The position numbers and the translations under genes were made by a program. Of a DNA stretch of 64,000 nucleotides, positions 20,847 through 29,469 are shown piece by piece. The stretch comes from Campylobacter massiliensis (GTDB taxonomy: Bacteria > Campylobacterota > Campylobacteria > Campylobacterales > Campylobacteraceae). Position 1 is the stretch's first letter. The number at the start of each line of letters is the position of its first letter. The notes beneath the pieces were generated by a model that was not told the DNA's origin, made no database searches, and saw only the letters and a list, made by a program, of their open reading frames with translations. The stretch is from positions 558,001-622,000 of the forward strand of contig NZ_JACLZK010000002.1 of NCBI RefSeq assembly GCF_014253065.1, read 5' to 3'.

Positions 20847-22160
20847 TTATTGAAAAAGAGATTTTAGAGATAAATTTTCGTTAAAGATCAAATCTTGCGT
20901 TCTTTTATTATATTTAAAAATAGTTACGTATTTGCCGCCGTTTTCTTTAAATAGTCCGCCGTTTACGAGCATCGCATTTATCCCCTCTTTTTCCTCGCCG
21001 CTGCCGAATATAAACTCTCCTGGCGTCGTATCAAGCTCGATTTTACCGCTAAAATTTATAGCAGCCGGGATATTATCAAGGAAATTTTGACTATCTATCC
21101 CGTCCGGGTCGATAGAAAACTCAAAATTTGAGACGTAGCTCTTGCCGGCCGCATTTTTAAAATTGAAATTTTCAAAGGTAAGCTTCGGCGCTCTTTTTAT
21201 AAATTTATCAAGCGCTTGCATTATCACCGCAAGCTGAGCCTCAGGCTCTCCCTTGGCGTTAATAATATCTTCAAACGCGGCTTTATCTAAATTTGCAAAT
21301 TTCGTTTTGATCAAAAAGTCTTTAAATTCATATTTTGCATATTTTATCTTCTCTATCGTGCTCGTATCGTCCTGCGTTAGAGTATCGCTTAGCACGGTTA
21401 GCTTGGAGTCGCTCGTTATCTTTCCGATTTGCAGAGCCTCGGCGCCCGAAATCACGTCTATGCCGCCAAGTTCAAATTTATAAGCGCTATTTACGAGCGC
21501 TTTTGAGATCATATTAGGCTCGATCGGCGTTTCATACTTCACGTCGTAGTCGATATTTTTGATTTTTATAGCGACGCCTTCTTTGCTTGCAAAGTCTATG
21601 AAATCATTTATAAAAGAGACTCCGGCTATTTTCTTTTCGCCGTTTATGTCAAAATTTAAAAGCGATTTGGCGAGATTTAGTTTATTGCCGTCTTGTTCTT
21701 TTTGTACTCCGACTAGCTCAAAGACAAATTTTTTATCTCCGCCCGAAGCGCCGTCCGCGTGAAATTTGATAGGTCTCGTCGTATCAAATATCTCTTTGAT
21801 GAAATTTTTATACGGGTCATTTAAAAACTCGGCATCGCCCGCAAGCTCAAATTTACCTAGCAAGCTATCAAATCCATGCGAGATATTCATGTCGATTTTT
21901 ATAGCTAGATCCTCGGGCGCACCGTACTCTTCGCCAAGAGAGACAAGCTCGTTTATGTAGTTTTTAGACAAAACCACGTCGTAGTTTGCGTGCGATTTTA
22001 GTAGACCGCCCTCAAATACGCTGTTTTTGACCTCCATACCGTTTGCTTTGATTAGGTTCAAAGCCTCGTTATATTTTTCCTCCACCTTGTTTGCGTTAAA
22101 TTTTAGCCCGCCAAAAACCACGCCGGCTATAATCACCAATACAATGAGTAACTTTCTCAT
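20847..22160 (-). CDS. DUF945 (YdgA-like) family protein
   Basis: 437 residues from the ATG at 22160, which overlaps the preceding stop as ATGA; a longer frame to 22271 has no homologous sequence. An N-terminal membrane anchor (MRKLLIVLVIIAGVVFGGLKF) is followed by a long, beta-rich periplasmic part containing repeated blocks such as DIDYDVKYETPIEPN and FENFNFKNAAGKSYVSNFEF. This resembles the DUF945/YdgA family, whose function is poorly defined. The last gene of a small minus-strand group with the DedA gene. Confidence 0.7.
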   Translation of the reverse strand: MRKLLIVLVIIAGVVFGGLKFNANKVEEKYNEALNLIKANGMEVKNSVFEGGLLKSHANYDVVLSKNYINELVSLGEEYGAPEDLAIKIDMNISHGFDSLLGKFELAGDAEFLNDPYKNFIKEIFDTTRPIKFHADGASGGDKKFVFELVGVQKEQDGNKLNLAKSLLNFDINGEKKIAGVSFINDFIDFASKEGVAIKIKNIDYDVKYETPIEPNMISKALVNSAYKFELGGIDVISGAEALQIGKITSDSKLTVLSDTLTQDDTSTIEKIKYAKYEFKDFLIKTKFANLDKAAFEDIINAKGEPEAQLAVIMQALDKFIKRAPKLTFENFNFKNAAGKSYVSNFEFSIDPDGIDSQNFLDNIPAAINFSGKIELDTTPGEFIFGSGEEKEGINAMLVNGGLFKENGGKYVTIFKYNKRTQDLIFNENLSLKSLFQ

Positions 22161-22729
22161 TCCGACCTTCCTTTCTTTTTCGTCGCTTGTTGCAGATATA
22201 CCCAGATGAGCGTCAGTAGAGAAAACATCGCAACCGGCATCAGCCAGCCGTTTTCGCCCATAAAATCCCACGCCCGCTCAAACGCCTCGCCCGCCCAAAA
22301 GCTGCCCAGCCCGAGCAAAATCGCCCAAGCTACCGCGCTAATAACGTTTATGACGCTAAATTTAGCAAACGAATACTTCGTAAGCCCTATAGCAAGCGGG
22401 ATGAGGGTCTTTAGTCCGTAGATAAATTTTTTGAAAAATATTATTTTATTTCCGTGCTGCTTAAATAAAATTTGAGAGAAGGCAAGCTTGCGTTTATGCC
22501 TAGCCAGATACGGCATCACGGCCGTGCGGTTATACCTGCTGACGTAAAAAAGCAAAGTATCGCCGATAGCATTGGCGGCGGCCGCCAGCACGATACTCAC
22601 GGTTATGTCCATCTTGCCAAGATGGGCAAGCACGCCGGCCGCGATGATAGCGACCATACCGCCTCCAAGCGAATATAAAAACACTATCACGTACCCGTAG
22701 GTCGATAGCGAGGTTAGCATCTCTTGCAA
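22157..22729 (-). CDS. DedA family membrane protein
   Basis: 190 residues with about five membrane helices. The family motif is visible as IIFFKKFIYGLKTLIPLAIG (the F-x-R/K-F-x-P/Y-G-x-R/K segment) and an N-terminal GGGMVAIIAAGVLAHLG. DedA proteins are now linked to lipid (undecaprenyl phosphate or phospholipid) flipping and membrane homeostasis. It overlaps the DUF945 gene by four bases and begins nine bases after the SYLF gene ends. Confidence 0.85.
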   Translation of the reverse strand: MQEMLTSLSTYGYVIVFLYSLGGGMVAIIAAGVLAHLGKMDITVSIVLAAAANAIGDTLLFYVSRYNRTAVMPYLARHKRKLAFSQILFKQHGNKIIFFKKFIYGLKTLIPLAIGLTKYSFAKFSVINVISAVAWAILLGLGSFWAGEAFERAWDFMGENGWLMPVAMFSLLTLIWVYLQQATKKKGRSE

Positions 22730-22738
22730 ATTCGGCCT

Positions 22739-23329
22739 TTAGTATTTTGAGATAGCGCCCATTAGCGCGTTATATCCGTAGCTATCCATCCTTAGAGGCG
22801 CGTCGCTAGTTTTAGCCAGCACCGCTCCGCCAAAGCTCGCTCCCGCGAAAAAACCGTCATTGTCCGTATATGCATAAATGTCGCTGGTGAAGCTAAAATC
22901 ACTCACTCTACCGTAAAATTTGCCCGTATCGGCAAATGCAAACGATGCGTCGGCGTTTATCGTGATTTTGGCGTCTTTTATGTCGGCTACGAGGCTATCT
23001 TTTAGGATAAAAAGCACGAGCGAGCTATTTTCGTAACCCACCTGTAGTCCGATACTGCCGCCGCTGATATCCACGACCATCATTTCGCTCGGCGCGTACG
23101 GGTTTCCCACGAGCATCACGCCTTTGCCGTGCATGCCGCCCAGTACGAAGCCGACTTTAGTAATGCCAGGAAAAATGACGACCGCTTTTGCATTTTGAAG
23201 CAAAGCCTTAACCGGCGCGTCTGGGTTCTTACGCATCGTCGTCGTAAAAGAATTTGACGCGTTTAGCACGAGCTCGTCGTTGGCACCGAGCGCTAAAACG
23301 CAAAAAATCGCTAGTAAAATTTTTCTCAT
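22739..23329 (-). CDS. SYLF (Ysc84-type) lipid-binding domain protein
   Basis: 196 residues with a signal peptide (MRKILLAIFCVLALGAN). The core of the SYLF domain is clear: ALLQNAKAVVIFPGITKVGFVLGG, KGVMLVG, ISGGSIGLQVGYENSSLVLF and FFAGASFGGAVL. Bacterial members are secreted or periplasmic and bind lipids. It is probably co-transcribed with the downstream DedA gene. Confidence 0.85.
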   Translation of the reverse strand: MRKILLAIFCVLALGANDELVLNASNSFTTTMRKNPDAPVKALLQNAKAVVIFPGITKVGFVLGGMHGKGVMLVGNPYAPSEMMVVDISGGSIGLQVGYENSSLVLFILKDSLVADIKDAKITINADASFAFADTGKFYGRVSDFSFTSDIYAYTDNDGFFAGASFGGAVLAKTSDAPLRMDSYGYNALMGAISKY

Positions 23330-23347
23330 TTTCTACCTAAATTTGAC

Positions 23348-24901
23348 CTATTTTGCCATTTCTATGGCTCTAGTTTCGCGGATCACGTTTACTTTGATCT
23401 CGCCCGGATACTGCACCTTGCTCTCAATCTCTGCGGCAATCTCTTTAGCAACGAGCACCGCTTCGTCGTCGTTTATGAGCTTTGCGTTTGCGATGACGCG
23501 GATCTCGCGACCGGCGTTTATCGCGTATGCTTGCTTGATACCCTCTTTGCTTTTTGCGATATTTTCTATCTCTTCGACGCGTTTTAGGAAGCTTTCAAGC
23601 ACCTCTCTGCGCGCTCCCGGGCGAGCCGCACTCAGAGCGTCCGCAGCGCAAACGGCGGCGCTTTCTACACTAGTTGCCTCCTCGTGTCCGTGGTGGGCGT
23701 AGATGGCGTTTATGACTACAGGATGCTCTTTGTAGCGTTTGCAAATTTCAGCGCCCAAATCGACGTGGCTACCCTCAAATTCATGCGTCAAGGCCTTGCC
23801 GATATCGTGCAGCAAGCCCGCTCTTTTGGCTAGCTTTTCGTCTCCGCCGGTTTCAGCCGCGATGATGCCGGCAAGATGCGCTACCTCGAGGCTGTGCGCG
23901 AGGGCGTTTTGTCCGTAGCTAGCTCTAAATTTTAGCTTGCCGATTAGTTTCATTATCTCGGGATGGATTTTGCTAAGGCCTAGGTCGATGACGATATTTT
24001 CGCCCTCCTCTAAGATCGAGGCTTCAAATTCTTCGCATACTTTTTTATGCAGATCCTCTATCCTTGCCGGCTGTATGCGGCCGTCTTGCACCAAAAGCTC
24101 TATCACGCGCGTAGCAATCGCTCTTCGGTATAGGTTAAAGCTGCTTAACGTGATAGCGTGAGGCATATCGTCGATGATGATATCTACGCCAAGCGCCATT
24201 TCTAGGGTCTTGATATTGCGCCCCTCTTTGCCGATTATACGGCCTTTTAGCTCATCGTTTTTGATATCCACTACGTTTATCAGGCGCTCAGCGGCAAATT
24301 CTCCCGCAAATCGCGACGTGGCCTGCGCCAAAATATAATTCACCCGTTTTTTAGCCTCGCGTTTAGCCTCTTCTTCGTGTTTTCGCACGATGTGAGCGAT
24401 CTCGGCGCGGCTTTTTTCCTCTACTTTTTTTAGTACCTCTTCGCGCGCCTCTTCTTGCGTTAGGCCGGCAGCGTGCTCAAGCACCTTTAGCGCCTCTTGC
24501 AGTTTGGCTTGATAGCTTGCTTTTAGCCCAAGACCCTCTTCATAGACGCTTTTTGCTTCATTTCGGGATTTTTCTAGCTCAGCCCTGCTTTCGTTTAAAA
24601 TTTCTTGCTCGTTTAGCAGGGTTTGCTCTTTTTTACCGATCTCTTCGAATTTTTGCGTGTACTCTTTTTGTAGTTTTACGGTTTTGTCGTCGTATTTTTT
24701 CTTGGCTTCAAATTCAGCCTCTTGGACTTGGATTTTAGCGTCTTTTAGCGTGCGTTCAGCCTCAAATTCTATCGCTTTAGCCTTCGCTTTAGCCTGCTCT
24801 AAAAATATATTGTAGTTAGCGTCGTTAATTTTTTTAGCGATGAGATAGCCTGCGCCAGCGCCCACCGCACCTGTTCCTAAGCCGATTAAAATCTCTATCA
24901 T
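23348..24901 (-). CDS. rny: Ribonuclease Y
   Basis: 517 residues. Domain order: an N-terminal membrane helix (GLGTGAVGAGAGYLIA), a long coiled coil to ~190 (repeated Glu/Lys/Ala heptads), a KH domain with GRIIGKEGRNIKTLE near 218-232, and an HD hydrolase domain with LLHDIGKALTHEFEGSHVDLG near 365. RNase Y starts mRNA decay as a membrane-anchored endonuclease. The start overlaps the end of the 5-FCL gene by 68 bases, so both are on one transcript. Confidence 0.95.
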   Translation of the reverse strand: MIEILIGLGTGAVGAGAGYLIAKKINDANYNIFLEQAKAKAKAIEFEAERTLKDAKIQVQEAEFEAKKKYDDKTVKLQKEYTQKFEEIGKKEQTLLNEQEILNESRAELEKSRNEAKSVYEEGLGLKASYQAKLQEALKVLEHAAGLTQEEAREEVLKKVEEKSRAEIAHIVRKHEEEAKREAKKRVNYILAQATSRFAGEFAAERLINVVDIKNDELKGRIIGKEGRNIKTLEMALGVDIIIDDMPHAITLSSFNLYRRAIATRVIELLVQDGRIQPARIEDLHKKVCEEFEASILEEGENIVIDLGLSKIHPEIMKLIGKLKFRASYGQNALAHSLEVAHLAGIIAAETGGDEKLAKRAGLLHDIGKALTHEFEGSHVDLGAEICKRYKEHPVVINAIYAHHGHEEATSVESAAVCAADALSAARPGARREVLESFLKRVEEIENIAKSKEGIKQAYAINAGREIRVIANAKLINDDEAVLVAKEIAAEIESKVQYPGEIKVNVIRETRAIEMAK

Positions 24902-25472
24902 AGATTCCTCTTTTTGCGTAAATTTTGCTCGGGGTCAGGTAAAAATCACAAGTAACGTCGTGATCTTCGGATATGATTTCATTTGTAAAATTGTCTAAAA
25001 TTTCAACGAATATCAAGGTAGGTCGGTAAGGCAAATTTGCAAAAAATCTATCGTAAAAACCTTTACCGTGCCCTATGCGCGCCATATTTCCGTCCACCCC
25101 GAGAGTCGGAACTATAGCTACGTCTATACGCTTTTTAAATATCTTGGTACTTAGCGGCTCTTTTACGCCAAATTTCGTCCGAGATACAAGCGGTAGCCTG
25201 GATTTTACCATTTCTAAACTAATACCAAGCATAAACGGAACGAAAATTTCATACCTTTTGGCTAGCTCGCGCCTCAAAATGTAGCAATTTGGCTCATAAG
25301 AAAGTGGATTAAATATCAAAATCCGTTTCGCTTTAAGCTCGGTTAGCAAATTTAAAAGCGGCTTAAACATCTTGTAATGCTTCGCTCGCGCCGAAATTTG
25401 AATCTCTTTTTTCAAAATCCGTTTCGCGTCGCGCCTGAACTCTTCTTTTATCAAATTTAACGCTCGTTTCAT
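24834..25472 (-). CDS. 5-formyltetrahydrofolate cyclo-ligase
   Basis: 212 residues. It converts 5-formyl-THF to methenyl-THF with ATP. Signature segments are KRILIFNPLSYEPNCYILRREL, TLGVDGNMARIGHGKGFYDRFF (the G-x-G-x-G-x-Y-D-R motif) and DVTCDFYLTPSKIY. The C-terminal ~22 residues (basic, Arg-rich) extend into the start of rny and are likely not part of the conserved fold. Confidence 0.9.
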   Translation of the reverse strand: MKRALNLIKEEFRRDAKRILKKEIQISARAKHYKMFKPLLNLLTELKAKRILIFNPLSYEPNCYILRRELAKRYEIFVPFMLGISLEMVKSRLPLVSRTKFGVKEPLSTKIFKKRIDVAIVPTLGVDGNMARIGHGKGFYDRFFANLPYRPTLIFVEILDNFTNEIISEDHDVTCDFYLTPSKIYAKRGIYDRDFNRLRNRCGGRWRRLSHR

Positions 25473-25524
25473 AAATTTTATGTATAATTCAAGCCTAAAA
25501 CCAATCTTAGACAGGAATTATTAA

Positions 25525-26109
25525 ATGAAAATAAACCTTTTGATTATACCATTTTTGGCGCTACTTTTGAGCGGCTGCGGCGATGAAAAAAAAAGCGACG
25601 TAAATCAGACCAAGACGAGCGACGCCGCGCCGACTACTTCCGCTCCGAGCCAAAGCCAAAGCCAAAGCGCAAACGTAGAAGCGCCTTTTGAGCTAACGCT
25701 AATGGACGAGAGCAAGATGACGCTGCAAAAATTTGACAAAGGCTTTAAAGTAGAGGGCAACGACGAGGCGATTTTGTTTAACTTTTTCGCCACTTGGTGT
25801 CCGCCGTGCAAGGCGGAAATCCCGCACCTAAACAATCTAAGCGATAAATTTAAAGGCAAGCTAAAAATCGTAAGCGTACTTATGGAAGATAAGTCAAAAG
25901 ACGAAATAGACGCCTTTATGAAGAAATTTAAAGTAAATTTCGGCGTTAGCTACGGCGAAAATAACTTCCTCTTCGCAAAAGCTCTAGGTGGCGTCGTAGG
26001 CATCCCATATATGGTGCTTTATAAGCCAAATGGCGAATACGCCACGCACTACGTCGGACTCGTGCCGGAAGAGATGCTAGAAAGCGATATAAATAAGGTA
26101 ATAAACTAA
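25525..26109 (+). CDS. TlpA-like thioredoxin-fold lipoprotein
   Basis: 194 residues. A lipobox LLLSGCGD near residue 19 indicates lipid anchoring. A Ser/Gln/Thr-rich spacer (~25-60) is followed by a thioredoxin domain with the redox motif FFATWCPPCKAEIPHL and a cis-Pro loop in GGVGIPYMVLYKP. It probably reduces periplasmic disulfides, for instance in cytochrome c maturation. Its stop overlaps the ftsY start (TAATG). Confidence 0.9.
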   Translation: MKINLLIIPFLALLLSGCGDEKKSDVNQTKTSDAAPTTSAPSQSQSQSANVEAPFELTLMDESKMTLQKFDKGFKVEGNDEAILFNFFATWCPPCKAEIPHLNNLSDKFKGKLKIVSVLMEDKSKDEIDAFMKKFKVNFGVSYGENNFLFAKALGGVVGIPYMVLYKPNGEYATHYVGLVPEEMLESDINKVIN

Positions 26110-26978
26110 TGCTTGGCTTTTTAAAAAAGGGGCTTGATAAGACGCTCGCGGTGATCCGCTCGTCAAAACCCGCCGATAAAAAAATCTCAAAGGAAATTTT
26201 AGAAGAGATCCTGCTCGAAGCCGACATCGCCTACGAGATCGTCGAGGAGGTCCTCTACTATCTGCCGCCGCAAAACGAGGTAAAAAAAGACGACCTAAAG
26301 CGGCTTTTAAATACCTACTTCATATACGAGAACGAGCGTGAGGCAAAAATCGGAAGGCCTTTTGTGGAGCTGATTTTGGGCGTAAATGGCGCAGGCAAGA
26401 CAACCACGATCGCAAAGCTTGCGAATTTATATAAAAATGAAGGCAAAAATGTTATTTTAGGCGCTTGCGATACGTTTAGAGCAGGAGCCATCGAGCAGCT
26501 ACGTCAGTGGGCGCAGCGAGCGGACGTGCCTATCGTCGCTACGCAACAAGGCCACGATCCGTCTGCGGTCGCCTTTGACACGATCAGCTCGGCTGTGGCT
26601 AAAAATCTCGACAACGTCATCCTCGACACCGCCGGTCGCCTGCAAAATCAAACGAATTTAGCCAACGAGCTAAGCAAGATCGTCCGCATCGCGGACAGAG
26701 CCTACGAAGGCGCGCCGCACCGCAAGATCCTCATCCTAGACGGCACTCAGGGCAACGCCGGTCTAGCGCAGGCAAAGGCCTTTAACGACATCGTGAGCCT
26801 TGACGGCGTCATCATCACCAAGCTTGACGGTACGCCAAAGGGCGGAGCGCTTTTTGGTGTCGCGCGCGAGCTGGAGCTACCGATACTCTACATCGGCACC
26901 GGCGAGACGATGAACGATCTAGTCAAATTTGACCCGCACGATTTCGTAGATACTATCGTGGATGAAATTTACACCTAA
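26109..26978 (+). CDS. ftsY: Signal recognition particle receptor FtsY
   Basis: 289 residues: only the N and G domains, without the long acidic A domain of the E. coli protein, as usual in this group. The G1 P-loop GVNGAGKTTTIAKLA lies near residue 90, then DTFRAGAIEQLRQWA, LDTAGRLQNQ and TKLDGTPKGGALFGVA. It docks ribosome-nascent-chain-SRP complexes at the membrane. It is translationally coupled to the upstream lipoprotein gene. Confidence 0.95.
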   Translation: MLGFLKKGLDKTLAVIRSSKPADKKISKEILEEILLEADIAYEIVEEVLYYLPPQNEVKKDDLKRLLNTYFIYENEREAKIGRPFVELILGVNGAGKTTTIAKLANLYKNEGKNVILGACDTFRAGAIEQLRQWAQRADVPIVATQQGHDPSAVAFDTISSAVAKNLDNVILDTAGRLQNQTNLANELSKIVRIADRAYEGAPHRKILILDGTQGNAGLAQAKAFNDIVSLDGVIITKLDGTPKGGALFGVARELELPILYIGTGETMNDLVKFDPHDFVDTIVDEIYT

Positions 26979-27084
26979 ATATCGGGCGTAAATTTTAGCT
27001 TTTTAAATTTATCCCCATTCCCTTAAATTTGCAAATTTTATATATAGTACCCGCGCTTAACGCAACTCGCTAAAAGGCATAAAA

Positions 27085-27763
27085 ATGACGACGCAAGAGT
27101 ACGAGGCTAAATTTAGCGAGGACGACGCGCCCGGCTGGGACTCCGATAGCACGCGCACTAGAAAATATCTACGATCCCGCAAACGAACGCCACTACCCGT
27201 CGCGGCTGCATGCGAGCTTGGGCGGCGAGGATTATCTAGAAGGCGTTAGTATATTTGATTTCGTCGAGGGCGCGCGCCGCCATCTAGTGAGCTTTACTAC
27301 GATCCGCAAAGCGCGCACGGGGAATTTAGCGGTTGGGGCTTTGAGTTTAGTATGTGTATCGCGCCGTTTGCGGACGATCCCAGCTTAGAGTCCTTTGGCA
27401 GCAAGGTAGTCCCAAACGAGCCTTTTTGGGCGATATCTCTCATGCAAAATCTCGCCGAATACGTCTATAAAAGCAAAAAATGGTTCGAGGCTTATCATTT
27501 CATACCGACCAATTCGCCTCTACGCCTTAACGCGGATACGAAACTCGCAGGCGTCTCCTTCGCGCCCGACCCAGCACTGGGCGGTATAGACCACGCCAAG
27601 CAGTAGAGTCGAGTTCCTTTAGTTGGTGGGTATCACGTAGCGCGAGCTAGACTGGCTGCGCTAGAACCCAACTACGCAGCGCGTAGAGAGGCTCATAGAT
27701 ATGATGCGCGAGGACAATCCTCTACTAATCACCGACCTAAAGCACACGAAAGAATACGTCTAA
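27085..27763 (+). pseudogene. Suppressor-of-fused (SUFU) domain protein, decayed
   Basis: Fragments in several frames reconstruct a bacterial SUFU-domain protein. From ATG 27085: TTQEYEAKFSEDDAPGWDS. After a frameshift near 27150: a segment reading YDPANERHYPSRL and GGEDYLEGVSIFDF. After another near 27290: YDPQSAHGEFSGWGFEFSM, then FWAISLMQNLAEYVYKSKKW and SFAPDPALGGID. Past a TAG at 27604 a third frame gives RELDWLR and MMREDNPLLITDLKHTKEYV, ending at TAA 27761, with a further internal TAG. At least two frameshifts and two nonsense changes make it inactive. Intact relatives occur in bacterial immunity or toxin loci; function here is lost. Confidence 0.85.
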
Positions 27764-27767
27764 TCGC

Positions 27768-27920
27768 GGCTGGGTAAATTTAGACGCACGGGGAATTTGA
27801 CGGCTGGGTAAATTTGACGGCTGGGTAAATTTAGACGCACGGGGAATTTGACGGCTGGGTAAATTTAGACGCACGGGGAATTTGACGGCTGGGTAAATTT
27901 AGACGCACGGGGAATTTGAC
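27768..27920 (+). repeat. Tandem repeat: four 34-bp units and one 17-bp unit
   Basis: Units at 27768-27801, 27819-27852, 27853-27886 and 27887-27920 are identical 34-mers beginning GGCTGGGTAAATTTAGACG and ending CACGGGGAATTTGAC. A 17-base unit (GGCTGGGTAAATTTGAC) lies at 27802-27818 and looks like a deletion between the two similar halves of a 34-mer. The array starts five bases after the SUFU remnant and ends 43 bases before the brnQ stop. Stop codons in the unit exclude a peptide repeat in most frames. Confidence 0.9.
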
Positions 27921-27963
27921 GGCGCGCCGACCCCTTACGAGCTCGGCGCTTTGCAGCTAGTAG

Positions 27964-29295
27964 TTAAAAAGTATTTTCTTTCTTTTCTAGCACAAGGTGC
28001 AGTATGTAAGTCACCGCAAATGCGACCGCGCTAGGCACGATCCAGCCAAGCATCGAGTCGTAAAACGGCATTTCCTTGACGAGATCCGTCACTAGCGGCA
28101 CGGAGACGCCCGCGATATCAAGGCCGTTTATCGTGCCGACGACCACACAGACGTAGACGCAGGTGCGGTAGACGAGCTTGCTCGAGTCGATCAGCGGATT
28201 GATGAGCGAAAGGATGATGAGCATGATGGCGATCGGATAGATGGCGATCAGTACCGGGATCGAGCCCTTGATGATGGTCGTGAGGCCGAAATTCGCCACG
28301 CCAAAACCGATCAAGCACCACGCCGCAACCCAAATTTTATATTTGACGCGTCCGTCCGTTAGTTCCTCGAAGTACTCGCTAGCAGAGCTGATGAGTCCCA
28401 GTGTCGTCGTGATACAAGCTAAGAAAAACGCTGAACCTAACACCAAAACGCCCGCCTTACCGAAGTAATGGCCGCTAATACGAGATAGTAGTTCGGCTCC
28501 GTTTATCTCCGGCGCGTCTTTAAAAAGCTCCGCCGACGTCGCGCCAAGGTAGCCCAGCATCAAATAAATCGCCATCAAAATCACGCCCGCCGTCATGCCG
28601 GCCTTTATAGTCGATGAGACAAGGTGGCGCTCGTCTTTTACGCCCACGGTTCTGATAGCGTTTATCACGATGATACCAAACGCCAGCGACGCCAGCGCGT
28701 CCATCGTCTGATAGCCCTCTACAAAGCCCTTGGCCGCTGCGCGCTGCGCATAATCTCCGATAGGAGCGACGAACTCGCCGATCGGGAATAAAAATCCCGC
28801 CCCAAAAAGTAGCAAAATAAGCGCCAAAAGCAGCGGAGTGAGGTATCTGCCGAGCAGATCGACTAGTTTTGACGGATTCATGCAGACGTAATAATTTAGC
28901 GCAAAATACGCCGCCGAGTAGAAAAACAGCCAAATTTGCAAATTTTCAGCCGCGATAAACGGCTTAACGGCGATATCAAATGGCATATTTGCCGCGCGAG
29001 GTATCGCAAAAAGCGGCCCAATCGTGAGGTATAAAAGCGCGGTAAAAAGCACCGCAAATACCGGATCTATGCGGCGAACTAGGCTTTGAAGCCCCTTTGC
29101 TCTAGCGATCGCTGCGACGCCAAGCACGGGTAAAAGCACCGCCGTAGCGCAAAAAAACATGATCGCGACGTAAAAATTCTGCCCAGCCTCTCGCCCCAAA
29201 TTCGGCGGAAAGATGAAGTTCCCTGCGCCGAAAAACATGGCAAAAAGCGTGAGCGAGATGACTAAAAACTGATTTTTGCTAAGCTTTTGTTTCAT
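27964..29295 (-). CDS. brnQ: Branched-chain amino acid transporter BrnQ
   Basis: 443 residues with about twelve membrane helices. The family N-terminus FFGAGNFIFPPNLGREAGQN is diagnostic of LIVCS/BrnQ sodium-coupled leucine/isoleucine/valine importers, and the GPLFAIPRAANMPFDIAVKP segment is also typical. It stands alone, and its 3' end runs toward the SUFU remnant. Confidence 0.93.
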   Translation of the reverse strand: MKQKLSKNQFLVISLTLFAMFFGAGNFIFPPNLGREAGQNFYVAIMFFCATAVLLPVLGVAAIARAKGLQSLVRRIDPVFAVLFTALLYLTIGPLFAIPRAANMPFDIAVKPFIAAENLQIWLFFYSAAYFALNYYVCMNPSKLVDLLGRYLTPLLLALILLLFGAGFLFPIGEFVAPIGDYAQRAAAKGFVEGYQTMDALASLAFGIIVINAIRTVGVKDERHLVSSTIKAGMTAGVILMAIYLMLGYLGATSAELFKDAPEINGAELLSRISGHYFGKAGVLVLGSAFFLACITTTLGLISSASEYFEELTDGRVKYKIWVAAWCLIGFGVANFGLTTIIKGSIPVLIAIYPIAIMLIILSLINPLIDSSKLVYRTCVYVCVVVGTINGLDIAGVSVPLVTDLVKEMPFYDSMLGWIVPSAVAFAVTYILHLVLEKKENTF

Positions 29296-29469
29296 TTTCG
29301 CTCCATTTTAGTTTTAAATTTGGCAAATTGTATTTAGATAAAGTTGAATTTTCGTTGATTTGAGTTAAATTTACTTACTTTTCGCTCGCGCGTGTTTCGA
29401 TTTGAAATTTAACCGCGCGTCGAGAGTAAAATTTAAACATTTTAAAGTATAATCGCGCAAAGGAAAAAT

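Noticed and set aside
22161-22271. Longer N-terminus for the DUF945 protein
   Set aside because: It would place 37 extra residues before a clear membrane anchor and overlap the DedA gene; ATG 22160 gives a standard ATGA overlap.
27768-27920. CRISPR array
   Set aside because: Units are directly contiguous with no unique spacers, and no cas genes are present; it is a simple tandem repeat.
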